Shown here piece after piece: positions 1-7,819 of a stretch of 64,000 nucleotides of DNA. The position numbers were made by a program, and so were the translations under genes. The stretch comes from Muribaculaceae bacterium (GTDB lineage: Bacteria > Bacteroidota > Bacteroidia > Bacteroidales > Muribaculaceae): NCBI GenBank assembly GCA_017548365.1, contig JAFZAC010000007.1:62001-126000 (forward strand), given 5' to 3'. Below the pieces are notes generated by a model. The model searched no databases. It had not been told where the DNA came from and saw only the letters and a program-made list of their open reading frames with translations. Each line of letters opens with the position of its first letter. The stretch's first letter is position 1.

Positions 1-35
1 TGTAAGCAATTTATTATTTATATAGTAACACCAAG

Positions 36-66
36 AAGCCACCTCGACGTGATGCCGAGGTGGCTT
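36..66 (+). terminator. Hairpin terminator of an upstream gene
   Basis: A perfect 11-bp inverted repeat (36-46 with 56-66, 9-nt loop) ends in a short T run. No gene is visible before it in the window, so it probably ends a gene to the left. Its right arm overlaps the -33 element of the next promoter. Confidence 0.6.
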
Positions 67-95
67 TGCCATTTGATAAAATGATTGTATCTTTG
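65..95 (+). promoter_or_regulatory. Bacteroidota-type promoter of the uvrA-like gene
   Basis: TTTG at 65-68, a 19-base spacer, then TATCTTTG at 88-95. This matches the Bacteroidota consensus TTTG-N19/21-TAnnTTTG exactly. Transcription would start near 102, giving a leader of under 20 nt before the ATG at 119. The -33 box lies in the right arm of the preceding terminator hairpin. Confidence 0.7.
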
Positions 96-118
96 CAACA
101 CAATTACCATTGACAATC

Positions 119-2380
119 ATGACACATGACAAGATAATAATACGCGGAGCTCGGGAGAACAACCTCAAGGATGTGTCGCTAGAGATTCCCAAACATCAAA
201 TCACAGTGTTCACTGGCGTTTCGGGCTCGGGAAAGAGTTCGCTGGTGCTTGACACTATCGCTGCCAAATCACGGTGTGAGCTGAACGATACCTTCCCTTC
301 TTTTGTGCAGCAGTATCTACCAAAATATGGCCGCCCGCATGTCGACGCTATCGAGAACCTTCCTATCGCAATCGTTATCGACCAGAAGAAGCCGGCACAG
401 AACTCGCGCTCAACCGTCGCAACCTATACCGACATTGCCGCGCTGCTCAGGCTACTTTTCTCTCGCGTGGGACAGCCGTGGGTGGGTTATGCCGAGTCGT
501 TCAGTTTCAACCACCCCGAGGGCAGCTGTCCGCGATGCTCGGGACTGGGTGAGATTCGCGAACTCGACATCCACAAACTCGTGGACTTCGACAAGAGCCT
601 CAACGACGAGGACACTATCCACTATATCGCCTTTGGAAAAGGTGGCTGGCGTTGGATACGCTATGCCCACAGCGGCCTTTTTGACCTCGATAAGAAAATC
701 AAGGACTACAGCCCTGAGGAACTGGACTTGTTCCTCAATAGCCCCCAGATTCGCCTTAAGAATCCGCCATCAAACTGGCCCAAGAGCGCAAAATATGAGG
801 GTATTATCCCTCGCATGTACCGCAGCATCATCAACAGTGAAGAAGGCTTGCTGCATGCCGCAGTGCTCAATCCTATGCTCAACATGGGCGTCTGTCCCGA
901 CTGTGGCGGCACACGTCTGAGTCCGCGCGTGCTCTCATGCAAAATTGATGGCATAAACATTGCCCAGGCATGCGCCATGTCGATTACCAAGCTCAACAAG
1001 TGGATAAAAGCCCTCACCTCTCCGCTAGCGGTGGACCTCAAAAAAGCAATAAGTGCTCGATTGACAGCTCTCGAGGAGATAGGGCTTGGCTACTTGAGCC
1101 TGGACCGTGCCGTTGGCACTCTCTCAGGCGGCGAGGCTCAGCGTTGCAAGATTGCAAAATATATCAACTCGTCGCTTGCCGATGTGCTCTATATCCTAGA
1201 CGAGCCCAGCACCGGTCTTCATGACCACGACATCGAGAAGATGAAGTACTCGGTGCGACGTCTGCGTGACGCTGGTAACACGGTGCTGCTTGTGGAGCAC
1301 CACAAGGAGATGATAGCCATCGCCGACCATATCGTTGATTTGGGACCTGGTCCAGGCAGTCGTGGCGGACAGATTATTTTTGAGGGCAGCTACAACGAGC
1401 TACTACATAGTGGCACAAGCACTGGAACTATGCTCAACAAGAAGGGAGAGTTTAACGAAACGCCCCGCAAGCCATCGCAATTCTATGCCTTGAAAGGTGC
1501 ATCGCTGCATAACCTCAAAAACGTAAACATCGAACTGCCGATGGGCGTCTTTGCAGTAGTTGCTGGTGTGGCTGGCTCGGGAAAAAGTTCGCTCATGGAG
1601 TGCTTCCGTCGAGCTCAGGATGGCATTGTATATATAAGCCAGAAAAACATCGGCGTGAGTCTGCGCTCCACCCCGGCGACCTATATGGACGTGGCGCCCG
1701 ACATCCGCAAACGCTTTGCCCGCGCCCACAAAATGCAGGAGAAATATTTCACCTTCAACGGCAAAGGCGGCTGTCCCGTGTGCGGCGGCAAGGGTGTGGT
1801 GATTTCGGAGATGGCGTTTATGGACAACATTGAAACCACCTGTGAGGCGTGCGGCGGTCTTCGTCACTCAAAAGAGGCACTAGAATACACTCTCGACGGC
1901 AAGAATATCGCCGAGGTGATGGACCTAAGTGTGCGACGAGCCAGCGAGTTCTTTTCCGGCACACCCATCGAGGAGAAGCTGCGTCCGCTCATAGCTGTGG
2001 GACTTGACTATCTGCACCTTAACCAAGCTCTCAGCACCCTATCGGGCGGCGAGCTGCAACGCATGAAGATTGCGTCCTATCTACAACCTTACACCTCGCC
2101 CGTAGATAAAGGTGGCCAGCGCGGCATCTTCATCATTGACGAGCCTACCGACGGTCTTCACCTCAAGGACGTGCATCACCTCATAGAATTGTTCAACAAG
2201 ATGGTTGACGAGGGAAACACCGTCTTTGTCGTCGAACACAACACCGATGTAATAAAAGCTGCCGATTTCGTCATCGAGATGGGTCCAGGAGCGGGCGAGA
2301 ATGGAGGCGAAATCATCTTTAACGGTGCTCCACGCGATATGCTCTCGTGCCCCCATTCGGTAACTGCTCTTTATCTATAA
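119..2380 (+). CDS. UvrA-like excinuclease subunit A, short form
   Basis: A UvrA-family ABC ATPase of about 753 residues. The frame is open from a TTG at 110, but the ATG at 119 is preferred as the start. It has two ABC cassettes. The first has Walker A GVSGSGKSS (about 33-41), zinc-type pairs CPRC (about 137) and CPDC (about 259), signature LSGGEAQR (about 335) and Walker B ILDEPSTGLH. The second has GVAGSGKSS (about 482), CPVC (about 552), LSGGELQR (about 641) and IIDEPTDGLH. Both ATPase sites look intact. Canonical UvrA is about 940 residues, so this is a shortened paralogue of the UvrA2 kind, some members of which relate to drug tolerance rather than core repair. No uvrB or uvrC is nearby. 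Whether it takes part in excision repair cannot be judged from sequence alone. Confidence 0.88.
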   Translation: MTHDKIIIRGARENNLKDVSLEIPKHQITVFTGVSGSGKSSLVLDTIAAKSRCELNDTFPSFVQQYLPKYGRPHVDAIENLPIAIVIDQKKPAQNSRSTVATYTDIAALLRLLFSRVGQPWVGYAESFSFNHPEGSCPRCSGLGEIRELDIHKLVDFDKSLNDEDTIHYIAFGKGGWRWIRYAHSGLFDLDKKIKDYSPEELDLFLNSPQIRLKNPPSNWPKSAKYEGIIPRMYRSIINSEEGLLHAAVLNPMLNMGVCPDCGGTRLSPRVLSCKIDGINIAQACAMSITKLNKWIKALTSPLAVDLKKAISARLTALEEIGLGYLSLDRAVGTLSGGEAQRCKIAKYINSSLADVLYILDEPSTGLHDHDIEKMKYSVRRLRDAGNTVLLVEHHKEMIAIADHIVDLGPGPGSRGGQIIFEGSYNELLHSGTSTGTMLNKKGEFNETPRKPSQFYALKGASLHNLKNVNIELPMGVFAVVAGVAGSGKSSLMECFRRAQDGIVYISQKNIGVSLRSTPATYMDVAPDIRKRFARAHKMQEKYFTFNGKGGCPVCGGKGVVISEMAFMDNIETTCEACGGLRHSKEALEYTLDGKNIAEVMDLSVRRASEFFSGTPIEEKLRPLIAVGLDYLHLNQALSTLSGGELQRMKIASYLQPYTSPVDKGGQRGIFIIDEPTDGLHLKDVHHLIELFNKMVDEGNTVFVVEHNTDVIKAADFVIEMGPGAGENGGEIIFNGAPRDMLSCPHSVTALYL

Positions 2381-2392
2381 TACAGAATGAAC

Positions 2393-2409
2393 ATTAGCTT
2401 TGTGCTAAT
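2393..2409 (+). terminator. Weak hairpin after the uvrA-like gene
   Basis: ATTAGC (2393-2398) and GCTAAT (2404-2409) form a 6-bp stem with a 5-nt loop, 13 bases after the uvrA-like stop codon, followed by a T-rich but interrupted stretch. It is a modest intrinsic terminator candidate. Confidence 0.35.
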
Positions 2410-2428
2410 CTGTATTTGTTATTTTCGA

Positions 2429-2436
2429 TATTTTTG
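2429..2436 (+). promoter_or_regulatory. Candidate -7 box for the small secreted-protein genes
   Basis: TATTTTTG fits TAnnTTTG. No good TTTG lies 19-21 bases upstream, so only the -7 element is supported. It would give a structured leader of about 100 nt (2443-2545). The leader contains 8-bp arms at 2480-2487/2523-2530 and alternative GCCTCG/CGAGGC arms at 2462-2467/2498-2503. Confidence 0.4.
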
Positions 2437-2545
2437 CTTAAATTTGCATTCCCAACGATTCGCCTCGACCGATAGAAAAATGGGTTCTTCAAATCAACGA
2501 GGCTTGATGGTTAATAATTATTGAACCCATAGTATTTTTTATAAC

Positions 2546-3025
2546 ATGAAAACTTTTATAAACAAAAAAAGATTATCATTTATCTTGCTCCTCTCCATTC
2601 TGGCTTTGCCTGCTACAGTAAACGCCAAGTCGTCAAATGGGTATGCCAATGCCTACATCAAACAGCTAGAAAGAATGGACAACAACTATGACTGCGATTC
2701 TTACTTTATTCATGACATAAGTGGTGACGGAGTGCCTGAATTATTTGTTATTACTGGTGAATGCGAAATGGATTATATGCTTCACATTTTCACCTATCGC
2801 AATGGCAAAGTAAAAAAGATAACTACTACTGGCGCTGGACACTCCGGATATAAAAAAGGTAACGGTTGTCTTATTTGTGGTTGGGGTCATCAGGGCAGCG
2901 AAGCTTATTGGAAATTATATCTTAAAGGTGGTAAGCTTAAATCACCTTCAATAAAAAGATCCATTTGGAATAATGCCAATTATGTTGATCAATATGATAT
3001 TGATGACTATAGCCCACTTAAGTAA
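2546..3025 (+). CDS. Small secreted protein of unknown function
   Basis: A 159-residue protein I do not recognise. It starts with a typical Sec signal peptide: a Lys-rich n-region, a hydrophobic stretch at about 11-25, and likely cleavage after the Ala of VNAKSS. The mature part has one stretch, HDISGDGVPELFVITGE (about 55-72), that resembles the Asp-rich loops of FG-GAP/VCBS-like or EF-hand-like repeats, so it may bind calcium, but only one copy is present. It is probably periplasmic or surface exposed. The next gene follows after 29 bases and also encodes a small secreted protein, so the two may be co-transcribed. Confidence 0.65.
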   Translation: MKTFINKKRLSFILLLSILALPATVNAKSSNGYANAYIKQLERMDNNYDCDSYFIHDISGDGVPELFVITGECEMDYMLHIFTYRNGKVKKITTTGAGHSGYKKGNGCLICGWGHQGSEAYWKLYLKGGKLKSPSIKRSIWNNANYVDQYDIDDYSPLK

Positions 3026-3054
3026 TTTTTTCCAACCATATTACAACTATAATT

Positions 3055-3462
3055 ATGAAAAAAATTCTATCAATTCTAATAGCAGTGCTGATATTAGGGC
3101 TTTGTGCAACCATTGAGGCCAAGACAAAGAAACGTACTAATGCAAAAAAAGCGACAACGACAACAGTAACAACCGTTAAAAAAGATGATTTTGTCGGTTA
3201 TTGGCATGAATATGCATACTATCAGGTTGACATTCGATATGATTCAGAAACCGATACATTCACTGGCACTTTATGTTCGCAAATTGAGGAGTTCTCAGGT
3301 AAAGGCAAGCTCAAAGGCAACACAATCAACTTCAAATGTGACGGTGGGAACATATTAATCTGCACATTGAAGGGCGACGTCCTACATGTTACTTACAAAA
3401 ACAACAAATACCACAAAGGAAAAGCTCGTAAAACTACTATGAGCCTAGCTTCAAAATATTAG
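3055..3462 (+). CDS. Small secreted protein, unknown function
   Basis: A 135-residue protein with an N-terminal signal peptide: MKK, then a hydrophobic run to about residue 19, with cleavage likely after IEAK. A Lys/Thr-rich linker (about 23-45) follows, then a compact domain rich in beta-prone residues and aromatics (VGYWHEYAYYQVDIRY). The C-terminal half (TGTLCSQIEEF, GNTINFKCDGG, LKGDVLHVTYKN) has the alternating pattern of a small lipocalin-like or beta-barrel domain, but I cannot name the family. It lies 29 bases after the other small secreted gene and ends before a bidirectional terminator. Confidence 0.65.
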   Translation: MKKILSILIAVLILGLCATIEAKTKKRTNAKKATTTTVTTVKKDDFVGYWHEYAYYQVDIRYDSETDTFTGTLCSQIEEFSGKGKLKGNTINFKCDGGNILICTLKGDVLHVTYKNNKYHKGKARKTTMSLASKY

Positions 3463-3537
3463 TATTAGCAAAGTCACAGTGTTTCTTTTGACACAAATGG
3501 TAAGATTCTAAATAATCACATAATAATATAAAAAATA

Positions 3538-3560
3538 GGTAGGATTGAAAATGTCCTACC
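3538..3560. terminator. Bidirectional terminator between convergent genes
   Basis: GGTAGGA (3538-3544) and TCCTACC (3554-3560) form a 7-bp stem flanked by A-rich sequence on the left and TTATTTTTC on the right. The outer A/T bases extend it. It starts directly at the stop codon of the minus-strand CDF gene and can serve transcription from both sides. Confidence 0.8.
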
Positions 3561-4445
3561 TTATTTTTCTGGTTCCATATGGATGGTGATGTGGGTGTCG
3601 TCGCCGAAACGTTCTTTTAGTTTTTGCTCGATGGCTACGGTTCTCTCATGTGCTTCGTGTAGGGAGAGGTTTCCGTCCATTCGCACGTGTACCTCTATTG
3701 CATTTCTGTTTCCAATGTGGCGAGTTCGCAAATTATGAGGCTCGGTAACACCTGCTGTGGATTTTATAATCTCTTCTATTTCCTGCTCCGTCTCTTGAGG
3801 CAGTGAACATTCAGTGAGTTCTGAGATGCTCGTCTTGAGCAACCCAACTGCCACCTTTACAAGTATAAGACCTACGACTACCGATGCCAACGGGTCGAGC
3901 ACTGTCCAACGGTTGCCTAAGAATATGGCACCAGCAATTCCTATTGTAGTACCTATCGACGAGAGAGCGTCGCTGCGGTGATGCCAGGCGTTTGCCACCA
4001 CTGCCTGTGAATTTAGCGTTTTTCCTTTATAGGCAGTATAGTGAAAAAGCGCCTCTTTGACCAGAATGGAGAACAAAGCCGCCCACAATGCCAGTTTTCC
4101 AGGCGCTTGAAGCTGCCCTCCTCCCAACCAATCCACGAGTTTGAGCGAACCCGAAACAATGATTCCAGTGGCGGCAGCCACCAGTGCGAGTCCAATGACA
4201 AACGAAGCAATAGTCTCGAATTTTCCGTGTCCATAGTCGTGTGAAGCATCTTGAGGTTTAGAACTGATTTTCACAAATATAAGCACTATGACATCGGTAA
4301 TGAAGTCAGAAAGAGAGTGCACGGCGTCGGCGATCATCGCCGAGCTGTGTCCCAAGATTCCTGCGATGAATTTGAATGTGAGCAGTGCTACATTTCCAGC
4401 ACTGCCCACTAATGTCACTTTATATATCTCCTTTTCTCGATTCAT
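3561..4445 (-). CDS. Cation diffusion facilitator (CDF) metal exporter
   Basis: A 294-residue inner-membrane CDF family protein that exports divalent cations (usually Zn, Fe, Co or Mn) in exchange for protons. The two intramembrane metal-site motifs of the HxxxD type are present: HSLSD (H43, D47) in helix 2 and HHRSD (H155, D159) in helix 5. These residues favour a zinc-type site. A cytoplasmic domain with the usual HIGNRNAIEVHVRMD and THITIHMEP segments follows at about 205-294. Length is normal for the family. Its start overlaps the stop of the upstream TfoX-like gene by four bases (ATGA), so the two are translationally coupled. Confidence 0.92.
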   Translation of the reverse strand: MNREKEIYKVTLVGSAGNVALLTFKFIAGILGHSSAMIADAVHSLSDFITDVIVLIFVKISSKPQDASHDYGHGKFETIASFVIGLALVAAATGIIVSGSLKLVDWLGGGQLQAPGKLALWAALFSILVKEALFHYTAYKGKTLNSQAVVANAWHHRSDALSSIGTTIGIAGAIFLGNRWTVLDPLASVVVGLILVKVAVGLLKTSISELTECSLPQETEQEIEEIIKSTAGVTEPHNLRTRHIGNRNAIEVHVRMDGNLSLHEAHERTVAIEQKLKERFGDDTHITIHMEPEK

Positions 4446-4765
4446 TTTTTACGTTTCTTGGCTTTAGGCTCAGGGAGCTCATTGCACGTAGCCTTAACCA
4501 GCTGAGCTAGGTAGTCACTATCATCGACGTCAGAGATGAAGAAATAGTCTTTAGCTCCGTCATAAGGCGGGCGCATTTCTACCGAACGCAACAATGCTCG
4601 CCCAGCTTCGGTAGGCTTCAGATAGAAGCAATCATCACAAATCAGCCCGAAAATCTTGCCATCACAATAGATGCCATAGTCTCCAAACATCTTTTTGGTG
4701 ACTATCTCGCCAGCACCGCTACACTGGTCGGCGACATACTGCACAAAATCGCTACTACTTGCCAT
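4442..4765 (-). CDS. TfoX N-terminal-domain protein
   Basis: A 107-residue single-domain protein of the TfoX/Sxy N-terminal family. The typical core KKMFGDYGIYCDGKIFGLI is at about 24-42, followed by YLKPTEAGR and YFFISDVDDSDYLAQLV. The C-terminal TfoX domain that accompanies it in competence regulators is missing, as in many Bacteroidota homologues, so a role in competence is not implied. The C-terminus is very basic (KAKKRKK). It lies two bases after the FMN reductase gene and overlaps the CDF gene, so it sits in the middle of a small operon. Its cellular function is unknown. Confidence 0.85.
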   Translation of the reverse strand: MASSSDFVQYVADQCSGAGEIVTKKMFGDYGIYCDGKIFGLICDDCFYLKPTEAGRALLRSVEMRPPYDGAKDYFFISDVDDSDYLAQLVKATCNELPEPKAKKRKK

Positions 4766-4767
4766 GA

Positions 4768-5304
4768 TTATCCAAGAATTGCTTCGGCTTGCGCCTTCAG
4801 TTGAGCTTTCTGCTCATCGGTGAGCACAAGCACATCTGTTCCCCATGCCTCGGCGGGAACGGCAATGCCCATTTGCTCGGGTAACACTTCTGCCTTGATG
4901 AAGGTGAGCAGTTCTGTGAGTTTTTCACGGCTTTTGGCTGTCGCCATCTTGCCTCCTGCGCCACTCAGGGCAACACGTTTGCCGTTGATACAAGTGGGAG
5001 TTGCATAATCCATAGGTATGACTGGGCGAGAGAGCCAGTCTAACAGGTTCTTCACATGACCGGGATAGCTGAAGTTGTATTCTGGAGTGAAAATCCACAA
5101 GGCATCGGCATCGACGACCGCCTTGCGCACACGTGCCACCGCAGCATGTTCCGAACTCTCTAAATCCTGATTGATGAACGGCAGATCGCTATAGTCAAGT
5201 TCCACAACCTGGGCACGATCACCAATGATTTCTTTGGCTTCATTAGCCAACTGGCGGTTGAAGGACTTTTGTCTCAACGAACCGATGACAAATAAAATCT
5301 TCAT
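4768..5304 (-). CDS. NAD(P)H-dependent FMN reductase family protein
   Basis: A flavodoxin-fold oxidoreductase of about 178 residues. The open frame begins further upstream at 5358, but the family's conserved beginning MKILFVIGSLRQKSFNRQLA starts at 5304, so that ATG is chosen. The phosphate-binding GSLRQKSFN loop binds FMN, and the PEYNFSYPGHVKNLLDWLSR segment (about 77-97) carries the characteristic PEYN motif. Such enzymes reduce FMN, quinones, azo dyes or chromate with NAD(P)H in the cytosol. The physiological substrate cannot be told from sequence. It lies between the PH-domain gene and the TfoX-like gene. Confidence 0.9.
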   Translation of the reverse strand: MKILFVIGSLRQKSFNRQLANEAKEIIGDRAQVVELDYSDLPFINQDLESSEHAAVARVRKAVVDADALWIFTPEYNFSYPGHVKNLLDWLSRPVIPMDYATPTCINGKRVALSGAGGKMATAKSREKLTELLTFIKAEVLPEQMGIAVPAEAWGTDVLVLTDEQKAQLKAQAEAILG

Positions 5305-5365
5305 ATTTAATTTATTTTTAATCTTTACTACAAAAAAGAATATCCACTTTAAAGGCAAGTGATTT

Positions 5366-5821
5366 CTAAGTTTCTTTTAATTTAGAAATATTCTCGTGAA
5401 TTTTTGTTGTGAATCTCAATGGGCTACTGATGTACTTATAGCGGTTGGTCACCTCGCCTGTTGTCACAATTACTGTGCCATAACCAAAAATGCGGCCAAA
5501 GATTGTCTGATCGACTGTAACACCCTCACACTTCTTGAGCAGGAGTTCGTGTGAGTTGCGGTTGATTATTCCGCGCTTGAAAATAAGGCGATTGGTTGTC
5601 ACAACATACTGCCTACCGCCATATATGGAAATAGCCCAACAAAATGCAATAAACAAAAATGCACCACAAATACAAGCGTTAATCCACGTGTCGATGGGAA
5701 TAAAAAATGCGCAAAACGACACAAAAGCCAAAATTATAGGCCCAGTGTAAATAATCCAATGCTGTTTTGCCTCATAAGCGATCTTCTCGCCCTCCATTAA
5801 GTTCTTTTGAATATAGCCCAT
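5366..5821 (-). CDS. Membrane protein with bacterial PH domain
   Basis: A 151-residue protein. Two hydrophobic segments at about 25-45 and 48-66 (IIYTGPIILAFVSFCAFFIP and ACICGAFLFIAFCWAI) anchor it in the membrane. They are followed by a bPH2-type domain: YVVTTNRLIFKRGIINRNSHELLLKKCEGV, then an IFGYGTVIVTTGE stretch. This is the layout of the YdbT/YdbS group. The cytosolic PH-like domain has no assigned ligand. It has its own consensus promoter and is the first gene of a four-gene minus-strand unit. Confidence 0.85.
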   Translation of the reverse strand: MGYIQKNLMEGEKIAYEAKQHWIIYTGPIILAFVSFCAFFIPIDTWINACICGAFLFIAFCWAISIYGGRQYVVTTNRLIFKRGIINRNSHELLLKKCEGVTVDQTIFGRIFGYGTVIVTTGEVTNRYKYISSPLRFTTKIHENISKLKET

Positions 5822-5848
5822 AGGAAAAATGTTTTATGATTCTGATGG

Positions 5849-5879
5849 CAAAGATATAACAAAATGATTGAAAATCAAA
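5849..5879 (-). promoter_or_regulatory. Bacteroidota-type promoter for the PH-domain gene
   Basis: Read on the minus strand: TTTG (5876-5879), 19 bases, then TATCTTTG (5849-5856), an exact consensus match. Transcription would start about 20 nt before the start codon at 5821. Confidence 0.7.
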
Positions 5880-5925
5880 TTTATTTGTAGCTTATATGAT
5901 TTCCACTCATACATACGACAAGAGA

Positions 5926-5948
5926 GTGAGCCAAACAATTTGACTCAC
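5926..5948 (-). terminator. Hairpin after etfA, end of the lysine operon
   Basis: Arms at 5926-5935 and 5939-5948 pair over 10 positions with one mismatch and a 3-nt loop, about 40 bases beyond the etfA stop codon on the minus strand. The following T run is short, so it is a plausible but not strong terminator. Confidence 0.45.
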
Positions 5949-5989
5949 CCTCCCTCTTACAATTATGAAAAAAAACTTACAAAGTTGTC

Positions 5990-7006
5990 TTATTTCTCCA
6001 GTTCCTTCTTCAGACGCTCGGTGAGCATGGGGACGATCTTGTGGAGGTCACCCACAATGCCGAGGTCGGCAACGCTGAAGATGGGAGCAAACTTGTCCTT
6101 GTTGATAGCAATGATGAAGTCGCTCTCTTCCATACCTGCGAGGTGCTGGATAGCACCACTGATACCGCATGCCATGTAAAGGTTTGGACGAACTGTCTTA
6201 CCAGTTTGACCAACCTGACACTCGTGAGGCATCACGCCATTGTCAACCATAGCACGCGATGAAGCCACCTGTCCGCCAATCACGTCAGCGAGAGCCTGCA
6301 GCTTGTCGAAGCCTTCCTTGTCGTGCACGCCGCGTCCGCCCGACACAAGAACCTTTGCCTCCGAAATGTCGGCAATTTCCTTGTCGGCCTTGATGGTCTC
6401 AACCAATTTAACCTTGAATTTCGAGGTATCAAAATTAGGCATCATCTCGGTGACAACACCCTTGCGGCTGGCGTCGCGCTGCATCTTCTGCATCACACCG
6501 GGACGCACGGTCGACATCTGGGGACGGTTGTTAGGACATACGATAGTTGCCATGAGGTTGCCACCGAATGCTGGACGAGTCATGCAGAACTCTTTCTCCT
6601 CTTCCTTAACTGGCTGAATCTCGAGTTTTGTACAGTCGGCAGTCAAACCAGTTTTGAGACGTGAAGCCAAACGTGGAGCCAAGTCACGACCAATAGTAGT
6701 AGCGCCATAAAGCACAATGTGAGGCTTGCGCTCATTGATAATGTGAGAAACAGCTTGAGTGTACTGTTCCGAAAGGAAATCTTTTAGTTCAGGAGTGTCG
6801 ATGACAATCACCTCATCGGCACCATGCTCAATAAGAGTTTGAGCCTGATCCTTGATGCCACATCCCAAGAACATGGCAACAACTTTCTCCTCAAGCACAT
6901 CGGCGAGGTCACGCGCCTTGCCCAAAAGTTCGAATGCAACGGGTTGGATTACACCTTCACGCTGTTCAGCAAAAACGAATACGTTCTTATAATCTTTCTT
7001 TTCCAT
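5990..7006 (-). CDS. etfA: Electron transfer flavoprotein alpha subunit
   Basis: A 338-residue EtfA. The C-terminal FAD-binding domain is complete: GQTGKTVRPNLYMACGISG (266-284), AIQHLAGM, AINKDKFAPIF (300-310) and VADLGIVGD. With EtfB it passes electrons between an NADH or ferredoxin donor and the acyl-CoA dehydrogenase encoded two genes upstream. In butyrate-forming anaerobes such complexes can bifurcate electrons from NADH to crotonyl-CoA and ferredoxin. The close link with bcd makes this plausible here, but it is not shown by sequence alone. It is the last gene of the lysine locus, 12 bases after etfB. Confidence 0.96.
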   Translation of the reverse strand: MEKKDYKNVFVFAEQREGVIQPVAFELLGKARDLADVLEEKVVAMFLGCGIKDQAQTLIEHGADEVIVIDTPELKDFLSEQYTQAVSHIINERKPHIVLYGATTIGRDLAPRLASRLKTGLTADCTKLEIQPVKEEEKEFCMTRPAFGGNLMATIVCPNNRPQMSTVRPGVMQKMQRDASRKGVVTEMMPNFDTSKFKVKLVETIKADKEIADISEAKVLVSGGRGVHDKEGFDKLQALADVIGGQVASSRAMVDNGVMPHECQVGQTGKTVRPNLYMACGISGAIQHLAGMEESDFIIAINKDKFAPIFSVADLGIVGDLHKIVPMLTERLKKELEK

Positions 7007-7018
7007 AGCTTCTTACTT

Positions 7019-7801
7019 TTAGATGATGTGTTTCTCTTTCAGTTTATTAACGATAAGCTCAACGGCTTCTTCGGGAGTCACTTCGTGAACCTCTCCAGGC
7101 TCCTTCATGGGCTTGGGGAACGAGCGGAACACCTTGGTTGGCGAGCCAGCGAGACCGAGCTTGCCTTCCTCAACGTCAATCTTGTCGGCACCAAGCACTT
7201 CCACTTCCTTGTCGTAGGCCTCCATAATGCCGCTCACACTCATGTAGCGTGCATCAAATGCCGAAGCAAGAACGGTCAACAGACACTTGCCCTCAACCTC
7301 GAGCACTTGCACGCTGTCCTCGTTCTCTTTGTGAACGAGCAGATTGCCGTTCTCGAGAAGTTTGGCATCGGCAACATAAGTGATTTGTGGCAATCCCAGA
7401 TGCTCGGCGAGCTCTGGACCTACCTGAGCGGTATCACCGTCAATAGCCTGGCGGCCTGCGATGATAAGGTCGTAGTCGAGAGTGCGGCACAGGCCCGAGA
7501 GAGCGTAGCTGGTTGCCAAAGTGTCGGCACCGGCAAACTTTCGGTCACTCAGCAAAATGGCGCGGTCGGCGCCCATAGCGAGAGCCTCACGAAGCATAAC
7601 ATCGGCCTGAGGAGGACCCATCGATATCACAGTGACATTGGCTCCGCACTCATCCTTGAGTCGGAGAGCAAGTTCGAGACCTCCCTTGTCATCGGGGTTC
7701 ATAATGCTTGGTACACCATCACGAATCAGCGTGCCCTTTACGGGGTCAATCTTGATTTCGGTGGTATCGGGAACTTGTTTTACGCAAACTATAATATTCA
7801 T
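7019..7801 (-). CDS. etfB: Electron transfer flavoprotein beta subunit
   Basis: A 260-residue EtfB, normal length. It begins MNIIVCVKQVPDTTEIKID, as usual for the family, with the nucleotide-binding segments VTVISMGPPQADVMLREALA, GADRAIL and the GRQAIDGDTAQVGPELAEHL motif (about 119-138). This binds the second cofactor: AMP in non-bifurcating ETFs, FAD in the bifurcating butyryl-CoA dehydrogenase type. It lies 18 bases after bcd and 12 before etfA, giving the classic bcd-etfB-etfA order of butyrate producers. Confidence 0.96.
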   Translation of the reverse strand: MNIIVCVKQVPDTTEIKIDPVKGTLIRDGVPSIMNPDDKGGLELALRLKDECGANVTVISMGPPQADVMLREALAMGADRAILLSDRKFAGADTLATSYALSGLCRTLDYDLIIAGRQAIDGDTAQVGPELAEHLGLPQITYVADAKLLENGNLLVHKENEDSVQVLEVEGKCLLTVLASAFDARYMSVSGIMEAYDKEVEVLGADKIDVEEGKLGLAGSPTKVFRSFPKPMKEPGEVHEVTPEEAVELIVNKLKEKHII

Positions 7802-7819
7802 ATCTGTTGTCCTCCTTTA

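Noticed and set aside
4442..4765. A competence regulator
   Set aside because: Only the TfoX N-terminal domain is present and there are no competence genes nearby.
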